Source: Paenibacillus sp. | GTDB lineage: Bacteria > Bacillota > Bacilli > Paenibacillales > YIM-B00363 | Reading direction: 5' to 3' | NCBI RefSeq assembly: GCF_031177825.1 | Contig: NZ_JAPSKE010000007.1 | Location: forward strand, 243,048-307,047 | DNA length: 64,000 nucleotides | Notes under the pieces: model-generated | The model's input: only the letters and a program-made list of their open reading frames with translations | Told to the model about the DNA's origin: nothing | Databases searched by the model: none | Shown: positions 42,930-51,771 of the stretch, in pieces | Position numbering within the stretch: position 1 is the first letter of the stretch | Layout of the letters: every line of letters begins with the position of its first letter | Translations under genes and position numbers: made by a program

Positions 42930-43751
42930 GTGATCATGAAATTGCTTAAACGGAGCGCCGATTTATTGTTATATGCTAGTGCCTTCTTCTTCTTGTTTCC
43001 GCTTTACTGGATGATAACGGGTTCATTCAAGGATCAATCGACGACGATCAAGATCCCTCCGGATCTGTTTCCGCTTCAACCGACACTGGCGAATTATGTC
43101 CGTTTGACAGAGGATAGCTTTATTTACAACTGGTTATTGAACAGCGTTGTCGTTGCGGGAATTTCTACATTATTGGCCTGCCTGATCGCAACCATGGCGG
43201 GATATGCACTGACAAAACATAAATTCACAGGCCAAACGATCATATTCGGGGCAGTTATTGTAACCATGATGATTCCTAGACAGTTGGGTCTGGTCCCCAT
43301 GTTTACCTTGATGAGAGACCTGGATCTGGTCAACCATCTATCCAGTGTAATCCTGCCGATATTGGCATTGCCGTTCGGGGTATTTCTTATGAAGCAATTC
43401 AGCCAGACCATTCCGCATGAATTGCTCGAGGCGGCTAAAATTGACGGCTGCAGCGAGGTCGGATTGTTTGCAAGAATATTTCTGCCGGTTGTGAAACCGG
43501 GGATCGGCGCGCTTGCCATCTTCGTTTTTTCATTCGCGTGGAACGATTATTTATGGCAATTGATTATGCTGAGCGACAGCAGGAAAATGACGATCAACGT
43601 TGGGATCTCTACGTTAATCAGCGAATTTAGCGCCAATTATGGGGCACAGATGGCTTCTGCTACGCTTGGATTCGTTCCTATCCTTATTATTTTTATCGCG
43701 TTTCAACGTTACTTTGTTAAAGGGATTACGGTTGGCAGCGTGAAGGGCTGA
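42930..43751 (+). CDS. Sugar ABC transporter permease (MsmG/UgpE type)
   Basis: 273 residues from GTG 42930, 9 bases after AAGGAG; ATG 42936 is also possible, and the long in-frame 5' extension is inside the previous gene. The EAA loop is LLEAAKIDGCSEVGLFARIF and the C-terminal signature QRYFVKGITVGSVKG. Six membrane spans. It completes the locus B importer, again without an ATPase gene. Confidence 0.9.
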   Translation: MIMKLLKRSADLLLYASAFFFLFPLYWMITGSFKDQSTTIKIPPDLFPLQPTLANYVRLTEDSFIYNWLLNSVVVAGISTLLACLIATMAGYALTKHKFTGQTIIFGAVIVTMMIPRQLGLVPMFTLMRDLDLVNHLSSVILPILALPFGVFLMKQFSQTIPHELLEAAKIDGCSEVGLFARIFLPVVKPGIGALAIFVFSFAWNDYLWQLIMLSDSRKMTINVGISTLISEFSANYGAQMASATLGFVPILIIFIAFQRYFVKGITVGSVKG

Positions 43752-43787
43752 GAAGATAACTTGCCTGAAAGCGGTTAGGGGGACAGT

Positions 43788-44309
43788 ATGATACTGGGGC
43801 AGTTGAATCAATGGAAACGGCAGCGGCAATGGTATGCGGAACCGCTTCGAACCGCTATGGACTTCTTGGGTAACGTTGATAGTCATAGGCTGCAGGAAGG
43901 GCGTATCGATATCGCCGGCGACGATATGTTCGCGATCGTTTCCGAGGGGATTACACGTCCCATTCACGAAACGATGGCAGAATCGCATGGCAGCTATACC
44001 GACATTCATTATTTGGTTGAGGGCAGCGAGCATATAGGCATCGCTTATCCTACGGACGAGACGGTGATCGCTGAGGATATCATGGAAACCGCTGATGCGT
44101 ATCTTTACAGAAACGTGCCGAATGAAAGCGTTATTGAGCTTTTGCCCGGCATGTACATGGTGCTCGCACCAGGAGAAATTCACCGGACTTGCTTGTGCTT
44201 AGAGCATCCGTCGATGTTCCGTAAAGTGGTAGTCAAAATTCACAACCGTTTCATGGAGAAACAGGTGGAAAACGATGAGCGTGCTGGATCAATTCAGATT
44301 GGATCATAA
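43788..44309 (+). CDS. yhcH: YhcH/YjgK/YiaL family protein (sialic locus B)
   Basis: 173 residues, the second DUF386 protein of the window. Motifs are IDIAGDDMFAIVSEG, GSYTDIHYLVEG and MYMVLAPGEIHRTCLC. It corresponds to the locus A copy but is clearly diverged. A sialic-acid-pathway role (sugar anomer handling) is inferred from family and from NanOx and lyase neighbours. Its last 35 bases overlap the SDR gene start in another frame. Confidence 0.85.
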   Translation: MILGQLNQWKRQRQWYAEPLRTAMDFLGNVDSHRLQEGRIDIAGDDMFAIVSEGITRPIHETMAESHGSYTDIHYLVEGSEHIGIAYPTDETVIAEDIMETADAYLYRNVPNESVIELLPGMYMVLAPGEIHRTCLCLEHPSMFRKVVVKIHNRFMEKQVENDERAGSIQIGS

Positions 44310-45075
44310 GATTGCGATTGTAACAGGAGGATCGGGGCTTTACGGCGCTCATATTTCTGAGGCGTTGGGGCAAGCGGGGGCTCTTGTCGTCGTTGCATCG
44401 CGCAACGTCCGCAAATGCGAGGAGCAGGCTGAAGCGTTAATCCAACAAGGCTGCCAATCGGTGGCGATGCCGCTGGATCTAGGGGACGAGGCGAGCATCG
44501 AAGCCTTTACGTCCGATGTCGTAGCCAGGTTTGGCCGCATTGATATTCTTGTGAACAATTCTGTTTCTCGCGAAGGATTAGCCGACATTGAACAAACAAC
44601 TGCGGAAGGTTGGTCGAAAGCGCAGCAGGTGAATGGCCTGGGCGTCATGCTCCTGTCGAAAGCGGTGGTGAAGACGATGCGGGAGCAACGCGAGGGAAGC
44701 ATCATTAATATCGCATCGATACAGGGAATTCTAGGTCCACATTTTCCGGTGTACGGAGACAGCGGGATGACAAGCGGCATTGAGTACACCTATGCGAAAT
44801 GGGGCATGGTCGGCATGACGAAGTGGCTTGCGAATTATTACGGCAAGTATAACGTGCGCGTGAACAGTATTAGTCCCGGGGGTTACAATCCTGTAGGAAG
44901 CGATATGGAAATCATGTCCGAGGAATTCTTGCGTAACTATCAAGATCGGACTCCTCTTGGACGGATGGCCGATGAGGACGACATTAAGGGAGCCATTGTA
45001 TACTTGGCCTCCCGGGCGTCCAAATATGTAACCGGCCATAATCTGGTTATCGATGGCGGTTGGAGTTCTTGGTAG
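44275..45075 (+). CDS. Short-chain dehydrogenase/reductase
   Basis: 266 residues. The nucleotide-binding motif is TGGSGLYGAHISEAL, followed by NNS at the NNAG position, the catalytic Ser region IINIASIQG, Tyr/Lys in EYTYAKWG and ISPGGYNP. It would oxidise or reduce a hydroxyl of a sugar intermediate with NAD(P). Its 3' end overlaps the reverse-strand regulator gene by 29 bases. Confidence 0.9.
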   Translation: MSVLDQFRLDHKIAIVTGGSGLYGAHISEALGQAGALVVVASRNVRKCEEQAEALIQQGCQSVAMPLDLGDEASIEAFTSDVVARFGRIDILVNNSVSREGLADIEQTTAEGWSKAQQVNGLGVMLLSKAVVKTMREQREGSIINIASIQGILGPHFPVYGDSGMTSGIEYTYAKWGMVGMTKWLANYYGKYNVRVNSISPGGYNPVGSDMEIMSEEFLRNYQDRTPLGRMADEDDIKGAIVYLASRASKYVTGHNLVIDGGWSSW

Positions 45076-45721
45076 ACAAGTGCTCCTGAAGTATTGTTTT
45101 GGCCAGGGCCATATCACCGGTACGAATCGCATTCAGGTAAGAAGTATGCTCCTCTGCGCTTTTTTGTATATCGGCTTCCGTGAGCAGTCGAACTGACAGC
45201 TGCTGGACGAAAGGTTTTGCTAAATAGAGAAGCGTTTGATTTTGTAAGGAACCGATGACAGCTAAGTGGAATCGGGCGTCTATAGCTGCACGCTCTTCCA
45301 GATCTAGCGCGGGACCTGCAAATTGATCGGACAGTTCTTGCAGCTCGTCCCAGAGTTCGGGATTGGGCGTCGGTACCGACGCAAGTGCAGCCGCTTCCAA
45401 TAAGAAGCGGACCTCGTGAAGTTCCTGAAAGGTTTTCTCATTCATCTGCAGCACGAATGCCAATTGCTCGACGAGGGGATTCAAGAAGTTTCCGGCGACA
45501 TAGGTGCCTTCTCCATGCTTGATTTCAAGTATTCCGAAGCTCTCCAGCGAGCGAAGGGCTTCACGTAAGATGGCACGGCTGACCCCGAGAATTTGAGAAA
45601 GCTCACGTTCAGCAGGCAGTTTATCTCCTGGGGCCATTTTTCGCTCCAGAATCAATTGCTTCAAGTTTTGCACGACGAGTTGACTGAGTGTGTAACGCTC
45701 ACTCTTTTCGATAGGTTTCAT
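45047..45721 (-). CDS. FadR-type GntR regulator 1
   Basis: 224 residues. An N-terminal winged helix (LQLVVQ-like start, PGDKLPAERELSQILGVSR, EALRSLESFGILEIKHGEGTYV) is followed by an all-helical FCD ligand domain with metal-type residues (DARFHLAVIG; H in SAEEHTSYLNAI). FadR-type proteins recognise TGGT-N3-ACCA-like sites. Such a site (45769-45779) lies over its own start of transcription, so autorepression is likely. Transcribed divergently from a second regulator of the same family. Confidence 0.9.
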   Translation of the reverse strand: MKPIEKSERYTLSQLVVQNLKQLILERKMAPGDKLPAERELSQILGVSRAILREALRSLESFGILEIKHGEGTYVAGNFLNPLVEQLAFVLQMNEKTFQELHEVRFLLEAAALASVPTPNPELWDELQELSDQFAGPALDLEERAAIDARFHLAVIGSLQNQTLLYLAKPFVQQLSVRLLTEADIQKSAEEHTSYLNAIRTGDMALAKTILQEHLSTKNSNRHR

Positions 45722-45768
45722 TGTTGTCGATAACCCTCTCGCTTCATCCGATTAAGATATGTAGTGCG

Positions 45769-45779
45769 TGGTCAGACCA
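45769..45779 (-). promoter_or_regulatory. FadR-type GntR operator (site 4)
   Basis: TGGTCAGACCA, 6 bases downstream of the reverse-strand -10 box at 45786-45791, covering the probable transcription start of regulator 1. Confidence 0.75.
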
Positions 45780-45785
45780 TGAAAA

Positions 45786-45814
45786 ATCTTAACTTTCTTT
45801 TTAACCTTTGTCAA
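45786..45814 (-). promoter_or_regulatory. Promoter of GntR regulator 1
   Basis: On the reverse strand: perfect TTGACA (45809-45814) and TAAGAT (45786-45791) with a 17-base spacer. Confidence 0.75.
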
Positions 45815-45836
45815 TACCAGCCGCCGCAAGGATGCA

Positions 45837-45865
45837 TTGACAACAAGTTGGTGAAGAGTTAGATT
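45837..45865 (+). promoter_or_regulatory. Promoter of GntR regulator 2
   Basis: Perfect TTGACA (45837-45842) and TAGATT (45860-45865) with a 17-base spacer; back-to-back with the reverse promoter. Confidence 0.7.
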
Positions 45866-45882
45866 TAAAGGTATCTATGCGA

Positions 45883-45893
45883 TGGTCTAACCA
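45883..45893 (+). promoter_or_regulatory. FadR-type GntR operator (site 5)
   Basis: TGGTCTAACCA, identical to site 1, about 12 bases after the probable start of transcription of regulator 2. Confidence 0.75.
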
Positions 45894-45935
45894 TAATCTA
45901 TGTTAAGAACAGAATGAATCGAAAGGTGATCGACA

Positions 45936-46616
45936 TTGGAAATTTCTGAAAAGGTAAACCTATCTCACATCGTCAGCGAACGAATCAAAAATCATATTAT
46001 CGAGAATGAAATGAAAGAGGGAGACCGACTTCCTTCCGAAAAACAACTCATAGATATGCTGGGCGTCAGCCGTACAGTCGTGCGGGAGGCGCTTAAATCG
46101 CTAGAAATGATCGGAATTCTGAAGATCAGAACCGGCGATGGAATTTTTGTGAACGGACTGTCACTTAAACCTGTAATGGATCAAGTATCATTCAGATGGC
46201 ATCAGAGCGAGCGGAAAATGAAGGAGCTGCTTGGTACGCGAAGAATTCTGGAGCTTGGCGCAGTTGAAATGGCAATTGAAACTTACGACCTTTCTTTTAT
46301 TGATCAGATGGAAGAATGGAACGAGGCTATGGCGCAGAGCTTGGCCGCCGGCCAAATGCCCATTGAAGAGGATCTGCAATTTCATCGAACGCTTTTCAAG
46401 GCAACCGGTAATTTAACCTATTATGAGCTGAGCGAAGTCATCGCCGACTTCTTCTTGAAGGTTCGTCAGTTGCACTTCGGCAATCTGGAAGATACGAAGC
46501 AGTCGTTGGTTGAACACCAGAATATCGTCCGTTATATAAGGAATAAAGATGTAGAAAATGCAAAGAAAGAAATGGAGCTTCATCTCCAGCCGCTCAAGAA
46601 ATTCGCGGAATTATAG
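45936..46616 (+). CDS. FadR-type GntR regulator 2
   Basis: 226 residues from a TTG start after AAAGGTGA. Winged-helix motifs are EGDRLPSEKQLIDMLGVSRT and ALKSLEMIGILKIRTGDGIFV; the FCD-like helical domain has EDLQFHRTLFKATGN and a late VEHQNIVRYI histidine. It belongs to the same subfamily as regulator 1 but differs in ligand domain, so two inputs may act on one set of operators. The following operator (46663) separates it from the threonine-synthase-like gene. Confidence 0.9.
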   Translation: MEISEKVNLSHIVSERIKNHIIENEMKEGDRLPSEKQLIDMLGVSRTVVREALKSLEMIGILKIRTGDGIFVNGLSLKPVMDQVSFRWHQSERKMKELLGTRRILELGAVEMAIETYDLSFIDQMEEWNEAMAQSLAAGQMPIEEDLQFHRTLFKATGNLTYYELSEVIADFFLKVRQLHFGNLEDTKQSLVEHQNIVRYIRNKDVENAKKEMELHLQPLKKFAEL

Positions 46617-46662
46617 TCGTAACAAGAGCGGCGGATAAGGGAGGGCTCCTCCCACGCATATG

Positions 46663-46673
46663 TGGTCAAACCA
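46663..46673 (+). promoter_or_regulatory. FadR-type GntR operator (site 6)
   Basis: TGGTCAAACCA, 27 bases before the TTG start at 46700. No good promoter was found immediately upstream, so it may act as a roadblock or control a weak promoter. Confidence 0.7.
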
Positions 46674-46699
46674 TAATATTATTGATAGGGGGTGATCTC

Positions 46700-47899
46700 T
46701 TGAAAATGGTTTGCAGCGATTGTCGTCAATCCTATGAAGATTCATTGTTGTATTCATGTCCGGGATGTAACGGGGTACTGCTGGTTCATTATGAGAAGCC
46801 TCGGGAGAAGTGGCAGGACGGTACGCAACAAGGGATATGGAAGTACCACAGACTATTGCCTAAAGTTCCATCTAAGCAGCGAATGTATCTTGGCGAAGGG
46901 GAAACACCCCTGATCCGAAGCGTCTCCCTAGCTAAACGGTTAGGGATTGAACTCTATTTTAAATATGAAGGCAGTAATCCGACCGGCTCATATAAGGATC
47001 GTATTGCAGCAATGGGCCTTTCGTGGGCATTGGCCAATGGCCGTGAGGCTTGCATAGGTACCACGTCCGGCAATGCCGGGGCTGCCGTTGCGGCTTATGC
47101 GGCACGCGCCGGAATTCCGTATCATCTTTATGTGCTTGAGCACATGGCCGAAACGAAGCTTTCGCAAGTGTTGGTTCATAATGCTTTGGTCAGGAAGGTA
47201 GCGGGCTTCGGCGTGAGTCCGCAAGTTGGAGACTTGGTATTCAAACGGATTTTCGAAGCGGCGAGGCTTCGGGATTGGGAGGTCATGGTAACCGCTTTCC
47301 GCTACAATCCTTATGCGATGGAAGGGGTGAAAACCATTGCCTTCGAGCTTGCGGAACAGATGGAATCTGTACCGACGCAGGTATATACGGCTGCGGGCGG
47401 GGCCGGATTGTTCGTCGGCGTGTGGAAAGGCTTCGATGAACTGTTCAGATTCGGATCCATTCCAAGCAAGCCGAAGATGATCGCGGTACAATCCTCCGGC
47501 TGCTCGAATATTGCAACAGCTTATGAGGCCGGCCATGAACAACCGGTTTCAGCGCCCTCTACCTCGCAGATATCGGGCTTGCAGGTGCCGAACCCGCCCG
47601 ATGGCAAAGTCGCATTGTCCGTCATGTTGTCCGGCGACGGCGCCGCATTATCCGTTGAGGACGAAGAGATCTGGAAGGTGCAGCAAATGCTGGCCGAAGA
47701 GGAAGGGATCTTCTGCGAGCCCGCGGGCGCCGCATCCGTAGCGGGCATGATTAAATCGCTGGAGGGCAGGGAAGGGCGTCGCTTGGAACGCGTTGTCTGT
47801 ATTATCAGCGGCGCCGGCTTCAAGGACAGCGCCCGATTATCGGAGATGGTTCGCGGTAAGCGGGTCCCGCTTCTTCAGGCAGAGGAGCTTGATCTATAA
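46700..47899 (+). CDS. Threonine-synthase-like PLP enzyme with zinc ribbon
   Basis: 399 residues from TTG 46700 (AGGGGGTGA upstream); an in-frame TTG at 46682 is less likely. The N-terminus has a CxxC...CxxC ribbon (CSDCRQ; CPGC), then PLP fold type II: Lys in NPTGSYKDRIA, TTSGNAGAAVAAYAARAG, a GGAGLF phosphate loop, and SGAGFKD near the end. Such proteins may be threonine synthases, 2,3-diaminopropionate ammonia-lyases or related eliminating enzymes. Away from threonine genes, a catabolic beta-elimination is plausible and would explain the RidA gene in the same regulon. Confidence 0.8.
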   Translation: MKMVCSDCRQSYEDSLLYSCPGCNGVLLVHYEKPREKWQDGTQQGIWKYHRLLPKVPSKQRMYLGEGETPLIRSVSLAKRLGIELYFKYEGSNPTGSYKDRIAAMGLSWALANGREACIGTTSGNAGAAVAAYAARAGIPYHLYVLEHMAETKLSQVLVHNALVRKVAGFGVSPQVGDLVFKRIFEAARLRDWEVMVTAFRYNPYAMEGVKTIAFELAEQMESVPTQVYTAAGGAGLFVGVWKGFDELFRFGSIPSKPKMIAVQSSGCSNIATAYEAGHEQPVSAPSTSQISGLQVPNPPDGKVALSVMLSGDGAALSVEDEEIWKVQQMLAEEEGIFCEPAGAASVAGMIKSLEGREGRRLERVVCIISGAGFKDSARLSEMVRGKRVPLLQAEELDL

Positions 47900-47924
47900 A
47901 TAGAGAGGAGAGAACGCAATAGAC

Positions 47925-48956
47925 ATGGACAACATTAGAATCGGCATTATCGGTCTAGGCAGATTCGCCGCCCAGCATGGCCGCATCTGGCGCCAAATGC
48001 CGAATGTGGAAGTGGTAGCCGTATGCGACCGCAACCCGGATCAGTTCCCTGCCTTTAAAGAATGGTTTCCGAAAGCGGAATGTTACCTAGACTGGGAGAG
48101 AATGTTCGAGCAAGAGCAGTTGGATGCAGTCGATATCCTGACGCCGGAGCATCTTCATGTAGAACCTGTGCTGGCAGCCTTCCAGGCAGGGGTGCATGTA
48201 TTCGTTGAGAAGCCTCTCGCCCATACACCTAAAGATGCAAATCTCCTCTTACAGGCAGCCATCAAATACGATCGACTTCTTGTGACTGGACATGTGTTGC
48301 GATTCGATGCAAGATATGCGGCAGTGAAACAAGAATTGGCAGAAGGCCGGATGGGGGCGATCCGGTCCATTTATGCTAAGCGTAATAATGGAAAGAAATT
48401 TTTTCCGATCTATAATCGCATCAATCCGGTATTTATTCTAGGCATCCACGACATTGATTTAATGCATTGGTACATGGAGGATCAGGTGCGCGAGGTGACG
48501 GCGGTCGGCACGAGCGGGAGCGGCCATCCTGCTTCGCCTGCGGATGTAAGCTGGGCAATGCTGACTTTTACCAAAGGCGGAGTCGGTATTCTGGAGAACA
48601 ATTGGCTGCTTCCGGACGGGGCGCCATCCTTCGCGGACGTTCGAATGGAAATTACGGCTTCCGAAGGAATGATAGAGATTAAAGAGCCGGAGAGCGGAGT
48701 GGTTTACGCGGGAAATACGAAAACCGATCTCCTCTCGCTGCACTCGGGATACGAGCTGCACGGGCGCATGATGGGTCCTCTTGCAGCGGAATTGGAGCAT
48801 TTCGCCCATTGCGTCAGTAGCGGGAGGCAATCGAACATCCTGCGCACGACGGATGCGCTCCGCGCGGTCCAAGTGGCGTGGGCGGTACAGCAATCCGCCG
48901 AGCTGGGGAGACCGATTCTGCTGTCCGCACTTGAAAGCTTGGAATCAGGAAATTGA
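47925..48956 (+). CDS. Gfo/Idh/MocA family oxidoreductase
   Basis: 343 residues. N-terminal Rossmann motif IRIGIIGLGRFAAQHGRIW and the conserved Lys in VEKPLAHTPKDAN; the C-terminal domain has GIHDIDLMHWYM, with catalytic-type His/Asp. It is unlike the NanOx-like protein at 39212 in length and signature motifs, so it likely handles another sugar or inositol-type intermediate. It is overlapped at its stop by the next gene. Confidence 0.88.
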   Translation: MDNIRIGIIGLGRFAAQHGRIWRQMPNVEVVAVCDRNPDQFPAFKEWFPKAECYLDWERMFEQEQLDAVDILTPEHLHVEPVLAAFQAGVHVFVEKPLAHTPKDANLLLQAAIKYDRLLVTGHVLRFDARYAAVKQELAEGRMGAIRSIYAKRNNGKKFFPIYNRINPVFILGIHDIDLMHWYMEDQVREVTAVGTSGSGHPASPADVSWAMLTFTKGGVGILENNWLLPDGAPSFADVRMEITASEGMIEIKEPESGVVYAGNTKTDLLSLHSGYELHGRMMGPLAAELEHFAHCVSSGRQSNILRTTDALRAVQVAWAVQQSAELGRPILLSALESLESGN

Positions 48957-49687
48957 AACTCACAGATGCTGTCTATGTCGTAGGCGGCGGGGATTTAGGT
49001 TACCGGATTAGTAACCCTTACGATTGCAACGTATTCGTTTTAGTTGGGGGCGGTGAATCGTGCATCATCGATGCCGGTTCCGGGATGGAGCCTGAGACCA
49101 TAGTCGATAACCTGATTCATGATGGCATAAAGCCTGAATGCATAAAGACATTATTCCTGACTCATGCCCATGCCGATCATGCCGGCGGCGCCGCTTACTT
49201 AAGGAAGCATCTCCCTATCCGGGTGCTGGCGGGCAATAGGACGGCGGATATCGTGTCCAATGGCGACGAAGAGCGAATGTCGCTTTCCGACGCTAAACGA
49301 GCGGGCATTTACCCGGAGTGGTATCGATTCAGGAAGTGCGCTATTGATCAAGTGTTGCATATTGGCGACCAATTCCAAGTAGGGAGTTTGAGCCTGCGCG
49401 TCGTTTCGGCAGCCGGACACAGCGCCGATATGACCGGTCTGTATTGTCCGGAGCTCAAAGCTTTATTCGCCGGAGATGCCGTGTTCGAAGGGGGAAGGCT
49501 CGCCGTTATACATACCCGCGATTTTTCGCTGGAAGCGTATCGGACGACGATCGCCGGATTCGCTCAGTTGGCAGTCGAGCAATTGTTTCCCGGGCACGGC
49601 TCTGCTTTGTTGAACAACGCGGAACATGCGATTACCCTGGCTCATGAACGGTTTGAACAGGGGAAGGCGCCTGAAAGCATTGTTTAA
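48953..49687 (+). CDS. Metallo-beta-lactamase-fold hydrolase
   Basis: 244 residues from a TTG start that overlaps the preceding TGA. Metal motif HAHADHAGG (HxHxDH) near residue 66, third His in VSAAGHSADMTGL, Asp in FAGDAVFEGG and last His in FPGHGSAL. All ligands for a di-metal centre are present. Glyoxalase II-like enzymes and lactonases share this pattern; a lactonase acting on a sugar lactone made by the oxidoreductases would fit the operon, but this is inference. Confidence 0.85.
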   Translation: MKLTDAVYVVGGGDLGYRISNPYDCNVFVLVGGGESCIIDAGSGMEPETIVDNLIHDGIKPECIKTLFLTHAHADHAGGAAYLRKHLPIRVLAGNRTADIVSNGDEERMSLSDAKRAGIYPEWYRFRKCAIDQVLHIGDQFQVGSLSLRVVSAAGHSADMTGLYCPELKALFAGDAVFEGGRLAVIHTRDFSLEAYRTTIAGFAQLAVEQLFPGHGSALLNNAEHAITLAHERFEQGKAPESIV

Positions 49688-49730
49688 ATCGCTGTCGATG
49701 GAACAACGGGATAGAAAGGAGTTGAAAACG

Positions 49731-50747
49731 ATGTCTAAGCCACCCGCGCCCCCTGAGAAAGAATTCGATTGGGATGGGTATAGCCTAGGGCAAAAAAGCA
49801 GTTCGGCTATATCCCTTCGTTCGGACACGGATGATCCCATGTCAGTACCGGTACTTCAAATAGCCGGCGCAACGGAAGGGCCTACCCTGCTGGTATTCGC
49901 CGGGATTCATGGAGACGAATACGAAGGGATCGATACGATACTCCGCTTATATGCCGAGATTTCCCCGGATCATCTCATCGGCCGACTGATCATGGTTCCC
50001 GTCGCGAATCCATACGCTTATCGGGGAGCGACGCGAACGACGCCGGAAGACGGAGTGAACTTGGCCCGCGCTTTTCCCGGAAATCCTCAAGGGACGGTAA
50101 CGGAACGATTGGCGCACGAGCTTCACTACCGTCTTATCGCGAGGGCGGATTTCCTCCTGGATTTGCACAGCGGAGGGACGCACTACGCTGTCGCGACTTT
50201 GGTCGGATATTTTCACGACGAGAAATCCGAATTCGGGAGGAGGTGTCGTGCTGCCGCGGAGGCATTCGGGGTAGATTTGCTTTGGGGACACTCCCGAGTA
50301 GCGGAGGGAAGAAGCATCTCCTCAGCCCAGTCGCTAGGGGTTCCGTGGTTATATACGGAAGCCTTCGGCGGACGCAGAATACGACCGGAGGATTCGAAAA
50401 GTTTTTATACCGGCGCCTTAAGGTTGCTGCGCCATCTCGGGATGTCGGCCGATCCTCAGCTCTTGAATATCGAAGCAACGGAGCGAACGAGACGTACCAT
50501 CTATGGTGACGGTAATTTCGATGCATCGGCTGTCTCGGAAGTCGAGGGTTTTTATATACCGGCTGTCCCCTTGATGTCTGCGGTTTCCTGCGGCGATAAA
50601 ATCGGCGGCATTTACAGCATGAATGGTGTGGAACTGCAAGAGGTCCGGGCTCATGCCGACGGTTATCTTGTCATGATGGTCGGTACGCCGACGGTTCGAC
50701 GGGGAGATCCGCTTTACTTGCTTGCCGCCTTGGAACCGGAAGCGTAA
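49731..50747 (+). CDS. Succinylglutamate desuccinylase/aspartoacylase family protein
   Basis: 338 residues from ATG 49731 (GAAAGGAG upstream). Zinc-binding motif HxxE in FAGIHGDEYEG, the arginine/asparagine region NPYAYRGATRTTPEDGVNLAR and third ligand in LLDLHSGG; a beta-rich C-terminal domain follows. Family members cleave N-acyl groups from amino acids. Here it may remove an N-acyl substituent from an amino sugar or amino-acid product. Confidence 0.85.
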   Translation: MSKPPAPPEKEFDWDGYSLGQKSSSAISLRSDTDDPMSVPVLQIAGATEGPTLLVFAGIHGDEYEGIDTILRLYAEISPDHLIGRLIMVPVANPYAYRGATRTTPEDGVNLARAFPGNPQGTVTERLAHELHYRLIARADFLLDLHSGGTHYAVATLVGYFHDEKSEFGRRCRAAAEAFGVDLLWGHSRVAEGRSISSAQSLGVPWLYTEAFGGRRIRPEDSKSFYTGALRLLRHLGMSADPQLLNIEATERTRRTIYGDGNFDASAVSEVEGFYIPAVPLMSAVSCGDKIGGIYSMNGVELQEVRAHADGYLVMMVGTPTVRRGDPLYLLAALEPEA

Positions 50748-50785
50748 AACCAAGGGCTTCAAACATAACTGAGGAGGAAATTATT

Positions 50786-51709
50786 ATGTCTACCCAATTA
50801 ATCAAGTTTAAGGGAGTCATTGTCGCGATGAATTCCTGTTACGATTCGCAAGGCAATGTCTGTACGGAGTCTGCGAAGAAGCTGACCCGGTTCTTAATCG
50901 ATAAAGGGGTACATGGTCTGTATGTCGGAGGCAGCACCGGCGAAGGATTGCTGCAAACTACCGAGGAACGCAAACAGGTATTAGAGGCGGTATTGGAAGA
51001 GGCTAAGGGAGAGGTAACGGTTATAGCTCATGTGGGAGCGCTTAGTACAAGGGAGAGCGTCGAACTGGCGGTTCATGCCGAGCAATCCGGAGCCGATGCC
51101 CTGTCGGCCATCTCGCCTTTTTATTATCGGTACGGCGAGGAAAGCGTCGCCAAGCATTGGAATGCGATTGTGGACAGCACATCTCTTCCTTTTATTATTT
51201 ATCACATTCCCTCCACAACCGGCTTCAGTCTTACTTCCAATCTGTTGCGGGAAATGGCGAAAAACCCGAAAATTATCGGTGTGAAAATTACAACGGCAAG
51301 CACGTATGAACTGCAGCAATTCAAGAGAATCGGCGGGGATAACTTCGTGTTGTTTAACGGTCCTGACGAGCAGTATTTGGCTGGACGGATCATGGGAGCC
51401 GAAGCTGGAATCGGCGGTACTTACGGCGTCATGCCCGAGTTGTTCGTGAGCTTGGAGAAGGAATATAGAGCCGGGCGAATCGCGGAAGCTCAGAAGCTGC
51501 AGTATATCATTAATGACATTATTACCGATCTTCTGGACCTGCCGATCTATGCCGCCCTCAAGTCCTTGATGAACATGCGGGGCATTCCTTGCGGAGAGGT
51601 AAGAGAGCCGCTTCCGAAATTAACGGAGGCCCATCAAGCCCGGCTAAGCGCAATTTATGAGAAAATTATGAACGCAGTACGAGGGCTTGCTTCGGAAGTC
51701 ATAAAATAA
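50786..51709 (+). CDS. N-acetylneuraminate lyase-like aldolase (second copy)
   Basis: 307 residues, TIM-barrel aldolase of the DapA/NanA family. Motifs are HGLYVGGSTGEG, FIIYHIPSTTGF with Tyr139, Schiff-base Lys167 in IIGVKITTAS and [16 protein letters not shown]. It is close in pattern to the 23578 lyase. One change is the His following the catalytic Tyr (YHIP rather than YNIP). It may accept a modified nonulosonic acid or simply supply more N-acetylneuraminate lyase. GAGGAGG precedes the ATG. Confidence 0.82.
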   Translation: MSTQLIKFKGVIVAMNSCYDSQGNVCTESAKKLTRFLIDKGVHGLYVGGSTGEGLLQTTEERKQVLEAVLEEAKGEVTVIAHVGALSTRESVELAVHAEQSGADALSAISPFYYRYGEESVAKHWNAIVDSTSLPFIIYHIPSTTGFSLTSNLLREMAKNPKIIGVKITTASTYELQQFKRIGGDNFVLFNGPDEQYLAGRIMGAEAGIGGTYGVMPELFVSLEKEYRAGRIAEAQKLQYIINDIITDLLDLPIYAALKSLMNMRGIPCGEVREPLPKLTEAHQARLSAIYEKIMNAVRGLASEVIK

Positions 51710-51771
51710 ACAATAAGGAACAAGAGGATAGACATACACTGCCGCTAATGATTGAAAACACCTCGAAATTT

